A stretch of DNA of 64,000 nt from NCBI GenBank assembly GCA_029721435.1, contig CM056574.1:6511001-6575000 (forward strand), read 5' to 3'. The translations under genes and the position numbers were made by a program. The notes beneath the pieces are model-generated. The model saw nothing but the letters and a program-made list of their open reading frames with translations, had not been told where the DNA came from and ran no database searches. Positions 45,411 through 57,059 of the stretch are shown here, one piece after another (the first letter of the stretch is position 1; each line of letters starts with the position of its first letter). Source of the stretch: Gymnothorax reevesii. Its lineage: Eukaryota; Chordata; Actinopteri; Anguilliformes; Muraenidae.

Positions 45411-48400
45411 TGTGTGTCAGACTGAGGCTTGGGTGAATAAATTACTGCTTTAAGCATAAATGCAACAGATTAAGATTAAATAACAGCTTTTTAACATTCT
45501 ACAATTGCAGTACTGGATGGAACATAAACTAGCATCCACTGATTGAGAACCGCTGTCTTAACAAATTGTAAACTCTGATTATTGTTATTATTGTGACGGT
45601 GTGAAACGCTTAAATCAGGGGTCTCAAACTGGGGTGTAAAAGGACTAAGGAGCCTCAGGCCGCTGGCCTTCAGTCCGACTGCGCAGAAACACGCCTTATG
45701 ATTGGGCCTTTGCTAAAGCTTGAGCTGGAGCTGATATATCTGTAATTTGGTTCAAACAAAGCAACTCAGGGATGGTTTCTGAAAAAATTGGCCTTTTTTG
45801 ACTGCAATGTTTAACCCTATAAAAGCTGTGCGTCAAATGCAGCTCCTGTATTCAAACCCGTGAAACTTCAGGCCTATTTTAAATTCTGTTGCAGATCTCA
45901 AGGTTTCCAATGATCCCAAATATGTCCTGTTGTATTTCAGGGATATATGTTCAAAATGATGTACAAGATATTTTTTCATTCAATGTAATGTTGCGGTGTC
46001 CTGTGTTTGAATATTTCTCTCAGTAAAAGTGTAATGTATCCTCAGCAGAGCTCAGCAGAATGAGTATGTGCCCTTCAACAGGAAATAAAATTAATGCTTT
46101 TTCGAAAGCTGTTTTCACACTGGACACGACACAAATTTTTCGCACGATGGATTACATTCAAAGTCAATACAAAGACACGAATACGCTCCTTGTTTTTGCA
46201 TTGACTTTGAATGTAATCTGTCGTGCGAAAAATTCGTATTGCGTCAATTGTGAATGCAGCTTAACTTTGAACTTACCTGAGGGAGAACTTAAGTGAGAAC
46301 TTGGAGTTTCAGAGGTTACCTTATCTGCACGCAACTTGATGGCGGGAGAATTAGTGATGGTTGCTATCTCTGGCTTCTGCTACTAAATTTCTGTCAGTCT
46401 TTAAATGCAGGCCCTATTTTCCTGTGTTCTGATTTTCTACTTTCGTCCTCTCTCATCTCATTGCAGAATACTCGTTGGAGTCTTCAAAAAATAAGGTAAG
46501 GGATTCAGCTGTACCCATAAGTCATTTTCATTCTTCAGTTTCCTCAGAGCATCCCTTCTGTTTTTGGCAGGAAATGCTCAGATATGGGCTCTTCTATGTG
46601 TTAATTTATTTGTATTTTTAAGTCATTGATGATGGCCAACACCCTAAGTAAAATTTTACAGATGGTAAAATTCTCCCTGTATTAGGTCCTTTTAATGGAT
46701 TATTCCTTTGCCTATTATTTCCATTCCTGACTTCCGTGTGGAAAATTGGCTTTATGGTGGTTTACCTTTTTTTTTTTTAATCCGGCTACTTAGAGATGCA
46801 TTCAGATGTTTTTTTTTTTTTTTCTTTTTTAACATTCCCTGCGGTCTGACACTACTCTCTGCCAGTTTACATGAGTAGTTTGTCCGATGTGTAACGCTGG
46901 TAACCATGTCTCTGCTGGGCCCTGTTGGTGCAGCAATTTTTCTTTATCTCATTCCTGTTTGGTCTGAAGATGTGAGCCAATCCGCAAAGGACTCCGCGAG
47001 GAAGCAGTCCTCTGTATTTATCAGCCACTGTGCATGTTTACAGTACGCTTTACTAATACTTCTGCAGCTCAGCGCCTACGGATGGTGAAAAGGACTCCGC
47101 GAGGAAGCAGTCCTCTGTATTTATCAGCCACTGTGCATGTTTACAGTACGCTTTACTAATACTTCTGCAGCTCAGCGCCTACGGATGGTGAAAAGGACTC
47201 CGCGAGGAAGCAGTCCTCTGTATTTATCAGCCACTGTGCATGTTTACAGTACGCTTTACTAATACTTCTGCAGCTCAGCGCTTACGGATGTTGAAAAGTT
47301 CTCGAGTACTAAGCCAGTCAAAATGACACGATCGTTAACTCCTGGGTGAGCTGTTTGTGAATCTTGCCACCTGTGGTTGTGCTAAAGGCAAATTGACTAA
47401 TTAATTGATTGTTTAGTGAGTGACGCTCAAGTCTGACCACAATACTACTTCCTAACCTTCGCTCGTTCAGGAGTAAAAATGGTGTAAACGTTCAGACAGC
47501 TAAAGCTGATGATGACGGCAGAGGAGAATAAAGCATTGAGGAGAGAATTGGACAGAGTGATGTTTATCAGTTTTATTCCAAATTTGGGTATATTAGCTGA
47601 AGTTATCTTTCATGTGACAGGGTAACGAAGAGGGTTGTTGGTTCGATAAGGAGACTAGCCGATGTTACAGAATTTTAATTTATAAAACTGAACCGTAATA
47701 ACCAACATCACAGCCAGGTGAGTGACCTAGAAAACATGAACCCCAGTGATGATATTTCATCTGTCTTCCCACGGTTTGATTAGCTGCACAACAGAATAAG
47801 TCAGTGTTACCTGGGAGATGAAGTGAGCCAGTTTGAGTGTGCTATTGCTAATATTAATGTAAGTTATCATGAGCACCTTCACTACTTAGCTACCGTCACG
47901 CTGTTCATGATCACTGTTAACTGCTGTGTTCATTTTCAAAGTTATGTTCAAAGAAAATTTAATTTTTCATCGGGTTATTACCTCAGAGGCGGATGAAGAG
48001 TGGGAGCTCTCTATGACCTGTGCATGACCCTTGAGAGGGGGAGGGGCCTGAACTTTCTTGTGTCTAGTCAAACGAGGTTAAAAAGAGCGGCTCAAATTGC
48101 TGAAGGCACCTTTGAGAGCTTAATTCTCATTGGAGGAGGATCTGGGTCTGTGGGGAATGCCAGGGATGTTACAACCAATCAGCTGAAATGGGTGGGGTTA
48201 CAAGGTGAGCAAATGCAGAGGGCTAGTTTTGTGGAACCTGTGTCAGGTAAGAATGAGTTAAACTCGACAGCAGAGGTAAAATTCTAGCGGAGTGGCATGG
48301 CACAGTGAATGTGCGCGACACTGCGCTGATTTTACCGTGAGCGGTGCTGAGGCGCTGTCGGTGTGGTGCTCACTGGAGATCTGTGACGCTCTCTGTTCGT

Positions 48401-51400
48401 CAGGTGTTGAGAGATGCTGTCGCTGTGGGGGAGGAGGAGGTGGGGGCCTGTGCTGACGCTATAATGAGAGTGAAAGGGGTGAAAGAACAGAGGGACCCGG
48501 GGTGAGTGTCCGGCTCCTCGCCCATTCAGCCCGTGCAGCTGGGAGACGTCCGTCTCACCGCGAAGTCCCAGGTCCCAATGGGGAAAGAGCGAAGCAAAGT
48601 TTGTAGCTGTTCTTGAATTTTCTCAAGAAAGGCCACGATTCAATTGCTGGACTGAATTAGAGAAGGTAACTGTGAAATTTTACAGTCCTGTACTGTATCT
48701 ACCAAGGTACCCTGGTATACGGTTTGTGGTATTTCACTATATGAACCCCCCCCCATTTAATTGAACGATCGAAAAAACAAGATCGAAGCTCGAATTTTGC
48801 TTTCAAGGAAAATATTGCTTTATTTAACTGTAACAACTGTTAGTGTGTGTGCATGTGTGTATATGTGTGTGTGTGTGCGTGCGTGTGTGTGTATGTCTGT
48901 GTGTGCGTGTAGTTTCCCTGGCTGGATCGGGGTGCTGTGTGATTAAAGGCACTGAGACTTAACTAGACGTCGTCTTTCTTATGTACCCGACCTGGAAAGA
49001 GTCGGTCGGGGCCATTATGTTTTCACCCCTTTCGTCTGTCCGTCCGGGCGTCCTGTCGTAAACTTTTCCTTTGTCGCGCTCTAACGTGAACACCACTAGA
49101 CGGAGGTTTATGATTTTTGGTGGGGTGAATGGTCATACGTAGGGGATGATGCCTATCGATTCTCAGCTCGCTCCACCGACCAATACGGCTGCCACGGCAG
49201 CCATCTTGAAATCCTTTAGCGCACTGGCTGGAGGTTTTTGCTCTTTGATGACCTGAATGGTCATAGAAAGCAGATTGTACCGAGCACCCGCCTTGCGTAC
49301 ATGTTCTTCAGCTGTGTCAGTCGGGGCGTGTGCCACGCCTTGTGTTGCTCTAGTTCTACAACTGAAGTTGCGACAAAGTAATTCAGTCTGCGTGAATGAA
49401 TAGTTGTTTTTAATTGACTGCTGGAGTGGAGAGCTGTGGACATGTGTTGTGCTGCGCGACATGTTTTTTTTTCCCGTGCATTTACTCAACACACATCTGT
49501 ACCATGGGCACAGTATTACTGGGAAAGACTTACAGCTCATAACCACGATCACTTGATACCATCGAATACCGTAACAGGGGTGTACCTTTACCGTACGCTA
49601 TTCAGCCAAATCCATATTGCAGAGGAAAGACGGTACCGCAAACCTCTGACACTTGGAGAGAGCAAACTGGACCCTTGACCCTCCCTTTCTCAAAGCCTTA
49701 ACACTGTAACCATGGGTGTTTTAAATTAATATTGCTGCTCCAGACGCTTGGAAACATGACTGGACTCAGTTTTTATGTACGGGAACTTCTCTGGGTATCT
49801 TCCTGCTGCAGTAAGATTTGAGGGCTACATTTCCCAGGGCCCAGGGGGTTAGATGGGACTGGGGTGACAGTGTACATGGATTAAACCGCTGGATGAAAAG
49901 GTTCATACACTTAAGCATGCGACCGCCTCTTCGACACAAGTGCTCTGCATTACTTAGGCCTGAAGTTGGGATTATTCCCCATAGTTGAGTTTGTGTTGTG
50001 TGATAATGGATGCAGCAAGCGACTCCGGTGCATGATGGGGCGTAACTGCGATGCGCTTTCTGTGCTCCAGGTTTAAAATGAACCTGCAGGTGTGTCTGAG
50101 TCAGATATCTGGATATAAGAGGCTGTACGCGTCGGTCGAGGAGATGAGGAAACAGCCGTTTGACGGCGAGAACAGCGACCATGAGGCCATGCTAGGAAAG
50201 GTGAGGAACTCTATCATTACTCTTTCTGTATAATACAAATATATTGGGTCTCTCTCTCACATATACTTGTGCTGTGTAGTGATTTTTGTTGATATGTGAT
50301 GTGTGTATACGCTCTGGTCTGCATCGTTTAACTGTAATTCGGGCACCTGGCCACCCTATGTATGCCCAGAAGAGTCAGAATCTTACACAGACTAATTAAT
50401 TCCTTAATCTGTTGTAAATACCTTAATTTCTTAAGATAGTTGTTATGGTTGCAATTCACGATTTGAGCATAAAAAAGCCTGCTGTCTTACCATTGGTAGT
50501 TTGCTTACCAGAGTTTTTTCCCCTGACCAATCAGCTTTGGGAGTTATTGATGCCCTCGGTGAAACTAGAGTCCAGAATTACCAAGCAGTGGGGTGACATT
50601 GGTTTCCAAGGCGACGACCCCAAGACTGATTTCCGCGGAATGGGGATGCTGGGGTTAGCTAATCTTACGTGAGTCTGAACTGACCGCGCAGCAAGAGGTC
50701 ACACTCCAGTAACAGCCTCCTCTCATCGGAGAACTCTTTCCTACTGGGTGTTAGAACAATTCTGTGGGTAACTGTTCCCATTCCAGCCCTAAAAAGCATT
50801 GGGTAGTTCTGGCAGTGATGTCGGGTGATGAGGTCGGTGTTCCATGTGACCCTGATGGTGTTTGATGAGGTTGAGGTCAGGACTCTGTGCTGGGCAGAGA
50901 TGTGTTTCCACACTGATCTCCAGTAACCTTGTATTGACCTCTGACCTGTGCATCGTGGCATTATGGTTCTGGAACAAGCCTTCCCTAAACTGCTGGTGGC
51001 GCAGAATGATCTGAAATTACATTGTATGCTGTAGCGCCTTGATTTTCCTTCAGTTTAAATAAGAAACTCAAAGCACTAGGAACAGCCCAGAAACAAAGAG
51101 CATCCAGATACATTTCTCCTCATGTTTTGCATTACTGGCAAGTTTTCAAATATGATGGTAAATTTACTGTGAAGCAACTGTCTGGTCTATAATCTTGCTA
51201 ATGAGGGATTAGTGTTTGTAATATTCCTGTAGTATGTCATGCTGTTTACTTCTTCTTCTTCTGTTGTTTGCAGGTTCTTCAGTGAGAAACACACTGATGT
51301 GGCGAGGCAGGTGCTGTCACACTCAGTTCATCCCAAAAAGGGGTAAGAGCATGACATCCTTCCCCGGAGATGGTTATATACCCTCACACTCAGTACCGTA

Positions 51401-54400
51401 GTAATATGGGTGTATATCCACACACTCTGTACCTTTGTAACATGGGTATATACCCTCACACTCAATACCTTTGTAACATGGATATATACCCTCACACTCA
51501 ATACCTTTGTTACATGGGTATATACCCACACACTCAGTACCTTTGTAACGTGGGTATATACCCACACACTCAGTACCTTTGTAACATGGGTATATACCCA
51601 CACATCTGTACCTTTGTAACATAGGTATATACCCACACACTCAGTACCTTTTGTAACATGGGTATATACCCACACACTCAGTGCCTTTGTAACATGGGTA
51701 TATACCCACACACTCAGTGCCTTTGTAACATGGGTATATACCCACACATCCGTACCTTTGTAACATGGGTATATACCCACAAACTCAGTACCTTTGTAAC
51801 GTGGGTATATACCCACACACTCAGTACCTTTGTAACGTGGGTATATACCCACACACTCAGTACCTTTGTAACATGGGTATATACCCACACATCTGTACCT
51901 TTGTAACATAGGTATATACCCACACACTCAGTACCTTTTGTAACATGGGTATATACCCACACACTCAGTGCCTTTTTAACATGGGTATATACCCACACAC
52001 TCAGTACCCTTTTTAACATGGGTATATACCCACACATTCAATACCTTTGTAACACAGGTATATACCCACACATCGGTACCTTTTTTAACATGGGTATATA
52101 CCCGCACACTCAGTACCCTTTTTAACAGGGGTATATACCCACACATTCAGTACCATTGTAACATGGGTATATACCCACACTCAGTACCTTTGTAACATGG
52201 GTATATACCCACACTTCGGTACCTTTTGTAACATAGGTATATACCCACACACTCAGTACCCTTTTTAACATGGGTATATACCCACACACTCAGTACCTTT
52301 GTAACATGGGTATATACCCAGACAGTCAGTACTTTTGTAACATGGGTATATACCCACACATCGGTACCTTGGTAACGTGGGTATATACCCACACACTCAG
52401 TACCTTTGTAACATGGGTATATACCCACACATCGGTACCTTGGTAATGTGGGTATATACCCTCTACCTCAGTACCTTTGTAACATGGGTATATACCCACA
52501 CACTCAGAGCCTTTGTAACATGGGTATATACCCACACACTCAGAGCCTTTGTAACATGGGTATATACCCACACACTCAGAGCCTTTGTAACATGGGTATA
52601 TACCCACACACTCAGAGCCTTTGTAACATGGGTATATACCCACACACTCATTACCTTTGTAACATGGGTAATGTTTAACCCCCAATTTGCTACGACATAT
52701 AAGACAGCAAGGGATGAAAATTTTAAAACTAAAACAGATTTAATTCAACAAAGACCAACACTAACCTACAATTTATACTACTGACCAAGATTGATAATAA
52801 ACAAGAAAAGAAAAATATTTACAGTTCCTTGAGATGGGGTTGCTTGGTGATGTTCCGGGTGAGGAAAATGCTCCAACACAGGCAAAAATTCACGAGAAGC
52901 TTCTCAGGTTTTGAAATGAGTGACAGGTCTGGTCAAATGCATCCTTCTCCTTGCAGTTTCTCTCCCTATATACTCTTTTGCAGCCCCCTCCCACCTTTTA
53001 GACTTTTTTTTTATTCTCTGGGACTTTCCCTTTCAGACATGCCCAGGACATGCCCAAGCCAAGCTCCAGACTGGGCTTAACAAAAAAAGTCAATACTGCC
53101 ATCTAGTGGCTTCTTTCCACATTACAGTAAATACCCACACACTCAGTATCTCTGTGGCATCGATACACATGCAGCATACAATTTACAATTTTAATGGGGC
53201 AAGATCATTTTAAAAACTTGTCGCTGGTGCTGAGTGTATTTTGTGTGGTTTAAAATAAAGTTTTCTTTCCTGAGTAGAGCTTTCACAAAGGCCGCCTTTG
53301 ACGGGCGTTTCCTGTGTTGGGTGCTGCAGGTATTCGTACGCGATCGTGGGGATTAACCTGACAGAGATGGCGTACAGTTTACTGAGGAGCGGCGCGCTCA
53401 AATTCCACTTCTACAACTCAGTGTCTCAGAGCCCCAAACTGGAGCACTTCCACCAGCTTTACTGTAAGTAAGACCCATTCCTGCTGTAAACCAGGGCTGA
53501 CCAAACCTGTCTCTGGAGATCTGCTAATCTGCCGGATTTTCTTTTACTCCTAAAGAGCATTTATACATGTCAGACATGTCCACAAACATCTAAAGGGAAG
53601 TGTTGGACAATATAGATTCTTCTATGCTTGAACAAAGTTTTGGACAACATCTGTGGTGCAAGTTGTAATCTTTCAGTAATTACAGTAATTTCTTTATAAC
53701 CATAACCAACCAATATTTTTGCAAATCGTAATATATCTCGTAATATATATCGTAGTATATCTCCAGGTACAAGGTTGGGCTGCCTTCCCCCAAAAATATG
53801 ATTTATTTCACTGAATTTAATGATGGCTACTGGCTGATGTCCTTTTTGGACACTGTAGCCTCTGTTCAGGATGATATGAGATTGATATTATGAAACAGTA
53901 ACTTTCTAGAATTGGGAGTTTTTAAAGCAGTGTGTGATGTTAAACAAATTGGTAAATGGATCCTGCCATCGTGAGGACCATTACTTTAAAAATCTGCTTG
54001 GTTTCAGAAGCATTAGGATGTCATTATAATACACTCAACAAAAATATAAACGCAACACTTTTGTTTTTGCTCCCATTTGTCATGAGATGGACTCAAAGAT
54101 CTAAAATTCATTCCAGATACACAATATTACCATTTCTCTCAAACATTGTTGACAAATCTGTCTAAATGTGTGATAGTGAGCACTTTTGCTTTGCTGAGAC
54201 AATCCATCCCACCTCACAGGTGTGCCACATCAAGATGCTCATCAGACACCATGATTAGTGCACAGGTGTACCTTATACTGTCCACAATAAAGGGCCACTC
54301 TGAAATGTGCAGTTTTGTCTCACAGCAAAATGCCACAGATGGCGCAAGCATTGAGGGAGCGTGCAACTGGCATGCTGACAGCAGGAATGTCAACCAGATC

Positions 54401-55868
54401 TGTTGCTCGGGCATTGAATGTTCATTTCTCCACCATAAGCCGTCTCCAAAGGCGTTTCAGAGAATATGGCAGTACATCCAACCGGCCTCACAACCGCAGA
54501 CCACGTGTAACCACACCAGCCCAGGACCTACACATCCAGCAGGTTCACCTCCAAGATTGTCTGAGACCAGCTACTCAGACAGCTGCTGAAACAATTGGTT
54601 TGCATAACCAAAGAATTTCTGCACAAACTGTCAGAAACCGTCTCAGGGAAGCTCAACTGCATGCTCGTCGTCCTCATCGGGCTCTTAACCTGACTCCAGA
54701 TCGTCGCCGTAACAGACTTGAGTGGGCAAATGCTCACATTCGATGGCGTCTGGCACGTTGGAGAGGTGTTCTCTTCACGGATGAATCTCGGTTTACATTT
54801 TTCAGGGCAGATGGCAGACAGCGTGTTTGGCGTCGTGTGGGTGAGCGCTTTGCTGATGTCAAAGTTGTGGATCGAGTGGCCCATGGTGGTGGTGGGGTTA
54901 TGGTATGGGCAGGCATCTGTTATGGACGAAGAACACAGGTGCATTTTATTGATGGCATTTTGAATGCACAGAGATACCGTGATGAGATCCTGAGGCCCAT
55001 TGTTGTGCCATACATCCATGAACATCACCTCATGTTTCAGCAAGATAATGCACGGCCCCATGTTGCAACCATCTGTACACAATTCTTGGAAGCTGAAAAT
55101 GTCCCAGTTCTTGCATGGCCAGCATACTCACCGGACATGTCACCCATTGAGCATGTTTGGGATGTGCTTGACCGGCATATACGACAGCGCGTACCAGTTC
55201 CCACTAATATCCAGCAACTTCGCACAGCCATTGAAGAGGAGTGGACCAACATTCCACAGGCCACAATTGACAATCTGATAAACTCTATGCGAAGAAGATG
55301 TGTTGCACTGCATGAGGAAAATGGTGGTCACACCAGATACTGACTGGTTCTGAGTCCCCAGACCCCCAATAAAGCAAAAACTGCACATTTCAGGGTGGCC
55401 TTTTATTGTGGACAGTATAAGGTACACCTGTGCACTAATCATGGTGTCTAATGAGCATCTTGATGTGGCACACCTGTGAGGTGGGATGGATTGTCTCAGC
55501 AAAGCAAAAATGCTCACTATCACACATTTAGACAGATTTGTCAACAATGTTTGAGAGAAATGGTAATATTGTGTATCTGGAATGAATTTTAGATCTTTGA
55601 GTCCATCTCATGACAAATGGGAGCAAAAACAAAAGTGTTGCGTTTATATTTTTGTTGAGTGTAATCTGCCATAATCAGAATTATTTTTTCTCTCTCCCCC
55701 CCCTTTGCAGGTTATTTTGCATACGAGTTTGATAAATTTTGGATTGAAGAAAACCCAGAAAGCATCATGGAGTTTAACCGCTACAGGGAAAAGTTTCATG
55801 AAAAAATCAAAGGTCTTTTACAGAATCCAGATGTGTCTCTGAGTCTGCATGCTGATTCTGAACTCTAA
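44084..55868 (+). CDS. elmod2: elmod2, ELMO-domain ARF/ARL GTPase-activating protein
   Basis: ELMOD2 stimulates GTP hydrolysis by ARF and ARL2 GTPases and is linked to lipid droplets, ER and mitochondria. Eight exons: 44084-44228 (coding part), 46467-46495, 48404-48501, 50071-50200, 50535-50668, 51274-51342, 53330-53463 and 55711-55868. They sum to 897 nt, 298 residues plus stop; human ELMOD2 has 293. The start [20 protein letters not shown] is a hydrophobic/aromatic N-terminal helix. The ELMO domain carries [20 protein letters not shown], whose DFRG arginine is the GAP residue of the family, then [20 protein letters not shown] and [19 protein letters not shown]. Exon 2 is a 29-nt microexon. 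Introns hold a 103-bp triplication, a 36-bp minisatellite and a complete Tc1 transposon. A candidate poly(A) signal is at 56014-56019. Confidence 0.96.
44540..45114. repeat. piggyBac-like MITE with GGGTCAAATTTGACC dyads
   Basis: It is bounded by TTAA on the left and TGAA (eroded TTAA) on the right, with inverted ends CCCTTACATACTATTCA and AACAGTATGTAAGGG. The dyads CCGGGTCAATTTTGACCCGG, gggtcaaatttgacccc and gggtcaaatttgacc occur near 44586, 44900 and 45079. It lies in elmod2 intron 1. Confidence 0.75.
45371..45420. repeat. (CA)n/(GT)n inverted microsatellite
   Basis: About 18 CA units followed directly by cgtgtgtgtgtg, giving a short self-complementary junction. Confidence 0.9.
46106..46262. 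repeat. palindromic MITE (gcgaaacg family), copy 3
   Basis: The arms aagctgttttcacactggac and tcaattgtgaatgcagctt are inverted, with ttcgcacgatggattacatt against its complement. It lies in elmod2 intron 1, about 205 bp before exon 2. Confidence 0.88.
46986..47292 (+). repeat. 103-bp unit in three near-identical tandem copies
   Basis: The period is exactly 103 bp (aggactccgc at 46988, 47091 and 47194). Copies one and two look identical; the third differs slightly near its end. Each copy contains TTTACTAATACTTCTGCAG, a strong branch-point plus acceptor look-alike, and then GGATGGTGAAAAGG, donor-like. It lies in elmod2 intron 2. Confidence 0.93.
48840..48910. repeat. (TG)n imperfect microsatellite
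   Basis: A tgtg-rich tract with interspersed c and a bases in elmod2 intron 3. Confidence 0.85.
50690..50990 (-). pseudogene. Tc1-like transposase fragment
   Basis: The minus strand reads [19 protein letters not shown] and then [20 protein letters not shown], a decayed version of the DNAxxH...SPDLNPIE block. It starts 22 nt after elmod2 exon 5 and lies antisense in intron 5. Confidence 0.6.
51366..52676. repeat. ~36-bp minisatellite, about 36 copies, with a GGGTATATACCC dyad
   Basis: The consensus unit is tacctttgtaacat, then GGGTATATACCC, then cacacactcag. Units vary from about 30 to 37 bp, and sub-types (cagtgcc, cagagcc, catcggtacc) form runs. The array starts about 24 nt after the donor of elmod2 exon 6 (51342/51343). 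Both strands have long open frames, only because the unit length is divisible by three. Confidence 0.95.
54032..55661 (+). mobile_element. complete Tc1-like transposon (1.63 kb) in an elmod2 intron
   Basis: Long terminal inverted repeats of about 286 bp (54032-54317 and 55375-55661) begin CACTCAACAAAAATATAAAC and are nearly identical, with the TA duplication at 54030-54031 and 55662-55663. The element carries one uninterrupted transposase gene. It is in the last elmod2 intron, in the same orientation as the gene, 50 bp before the final exon. Confidence 0.97.
54330..55343 (+). CDS. Tc1-like transposase, apparently intact
   Basis: 337 codons from ATG 54330 to TGA 55341-55343. N-terminal paired-type helix-turn-helix: [20 protein letters not shown], with basic linker [10 protein letters not shown]. 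The DDE catalytic segments are [25 protein letters not shown] and [20 protein letters not shown], with 34 residues between the second Asp and the Glu (DD34E). The Gly-rich segment [15 protein letters not shown] lies between the first two. Length is normal for Tc1 (about 340). The protein would bind the element's own ends and cut and paste it at TA. An AATAAA lies just after the stop. Intact coding plus matching ends suggest recent activity; expression is unknown. Confidence 0.95.
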   Translation: MPQMAQALRERATGMLTAGMSTRSVARALNVHFSTISRLQRRFREYGSTSNRPHNRRPRVTTPAQDLHIQQVHLQDCLRPATQTAAETIGLHNQRISAQTVRNRLREAQLHARRPHRALNLTPDRRRNRLEWANAHIRWRLARWRGVLFTDESRFTFFRADGRQRVWRRVGERFADVKVVDRVAHGGGGVMVWAGICYGRRTQVHFIDGILNAQRYRDEILRPIVVPYIHEHHLMFQQDNARPHVATICTQFLEAENVPVLAWPAYSPDMSPIEHVWDVLDRHIRQRVPVPTNIQQLRTAIEEEWTNIPQATIDNLINSMRRRCVALHEENGGHTRY

Positions 55869-57059
55869 CTAGGAGATATTGAGACCAAAACATTTTCTGT
55901 TTGCAGGGACGGCATTTTGCATAATGATATGGGAACCACCTCCAACCATCCTTTAAATTTAAACCCCCCTTTTTTTACCAGTGATATTTGCAAGGGCTTA
56001 AGTTGTGAAAATTAATAAAATACTAATATTCAGCCTTAAAAAGTCATCATTCCAGGTCTCCAATGGCCTCTTAGGTAAATGAATGGATTTACTGCGTCCC
56101 AATGATAAAATTCTTTAATCTTTCAATTGTATATGTGGTCATCTGGGGCTTTGGAAGACCGATGAAGTGCAATTCTTGAAATGTGGTCCAACATTTCCCC
56201 ATATCGGTTTGACTGTACTTGAGTCTTCCAGCCACAGAATGGCAGTACATGGTTATTAAACTAGCTGCTGAACAGTTCTTACAATGGTGTAATTGCATTC
56301 CCTTAATATTTTTGTGGTAATTTAATAATTTAAGGAATACTAATTCTGAAAAGATTGTGTTGCGTTGTTATATTGCTTATTTAAATGTCCATTTTTTTCA
56401 GTATTGCCAAGTGTGATGCATTAAAATTGACAAATTAAATCATTTGGTGTCAGGTTTTATTTGGCATGATTACTGCATGTTAACACCAATTTTAGGAATT
56501 TTATTTTTGATGAAACACTTTAAATGGTTTTCCTGAAGCTGCTTTCCCATGTGCGTTTGTAATGCTCAAACCTAAAATCAAGGACCAGTATGACACTTAA
56601 TTTCTTGACTAGACATTGGTGGAGAAAGTCAAGGGTCTTCTTTTTAAAAGTTGAGGATTTCAATCCTGAAAATTCTGGAGAAATTGGCCCTGAAGGCTTT
56701 CTGCCAGAAAGCTCATCTTAGAGAGGCTTTTGAAGTGTTGAACATTGTGAAAGGGTCCATTTTAACCCAAACCATATTTTCCTAAACCTAGCCCAATATT
56801 TATGGTGCTTAAAGTAGTTTTGTTGTCTGAAGTTAACCAAACTGCAACTGAGAACTGAATCTTAAAACTGAAAAGAATGCCAACTCTGTTTTAAAATATT
56901 TGTATGGTATGAGCACCGATGGGATTGAAACCTCGTTTGAGAGCACGAGTCCTCTGCCTAACCCACATCTACTCGCTTACTCTCTGGGCTTAGTGGCTCT
57001 TCATACAGTCACCTGACCTCCCATCGGCTTCATGGCAGAACGCTTTCCTTTTTATTTTC
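55869..57059. other. elmod2 3' UTR and intergenic space
   Basis: The region after the elmod2 stop, with a possible poly(A) signal (AATAAA at 56014-56019). No gene or clear repeat was recognised beyond that. Confidence 0.45.

Noticed and set aside
46906..47088. 60-codon frame starting [20 protein letters not shown]
   Set aside because: It looks like a secreted-protein start, but it runs into the 103-bp tandem repeat, has no homology I recognise and sits inside an elmod2 intron.
48980..49260. Possible gene start in a CpG-containing block (cgtctgtccgtccgggcg)
   Set aside because: It looks like a dispersed repeat inside elmod2 intron 3; no exon structure or homology was seen.
34004..52676. CRISPR-like regular repeats
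   Set aside because: Units are contiguous with no unique spacers, in vertebrate introns; these are minisatellites.
51328..52685. Long repetitive frames on both strands (VYTHVTK / GIYPHTQ types)
   Set aside because: Artefact of the 36-bp minisatellite in elmod2 intron 6; no splice or homology support.
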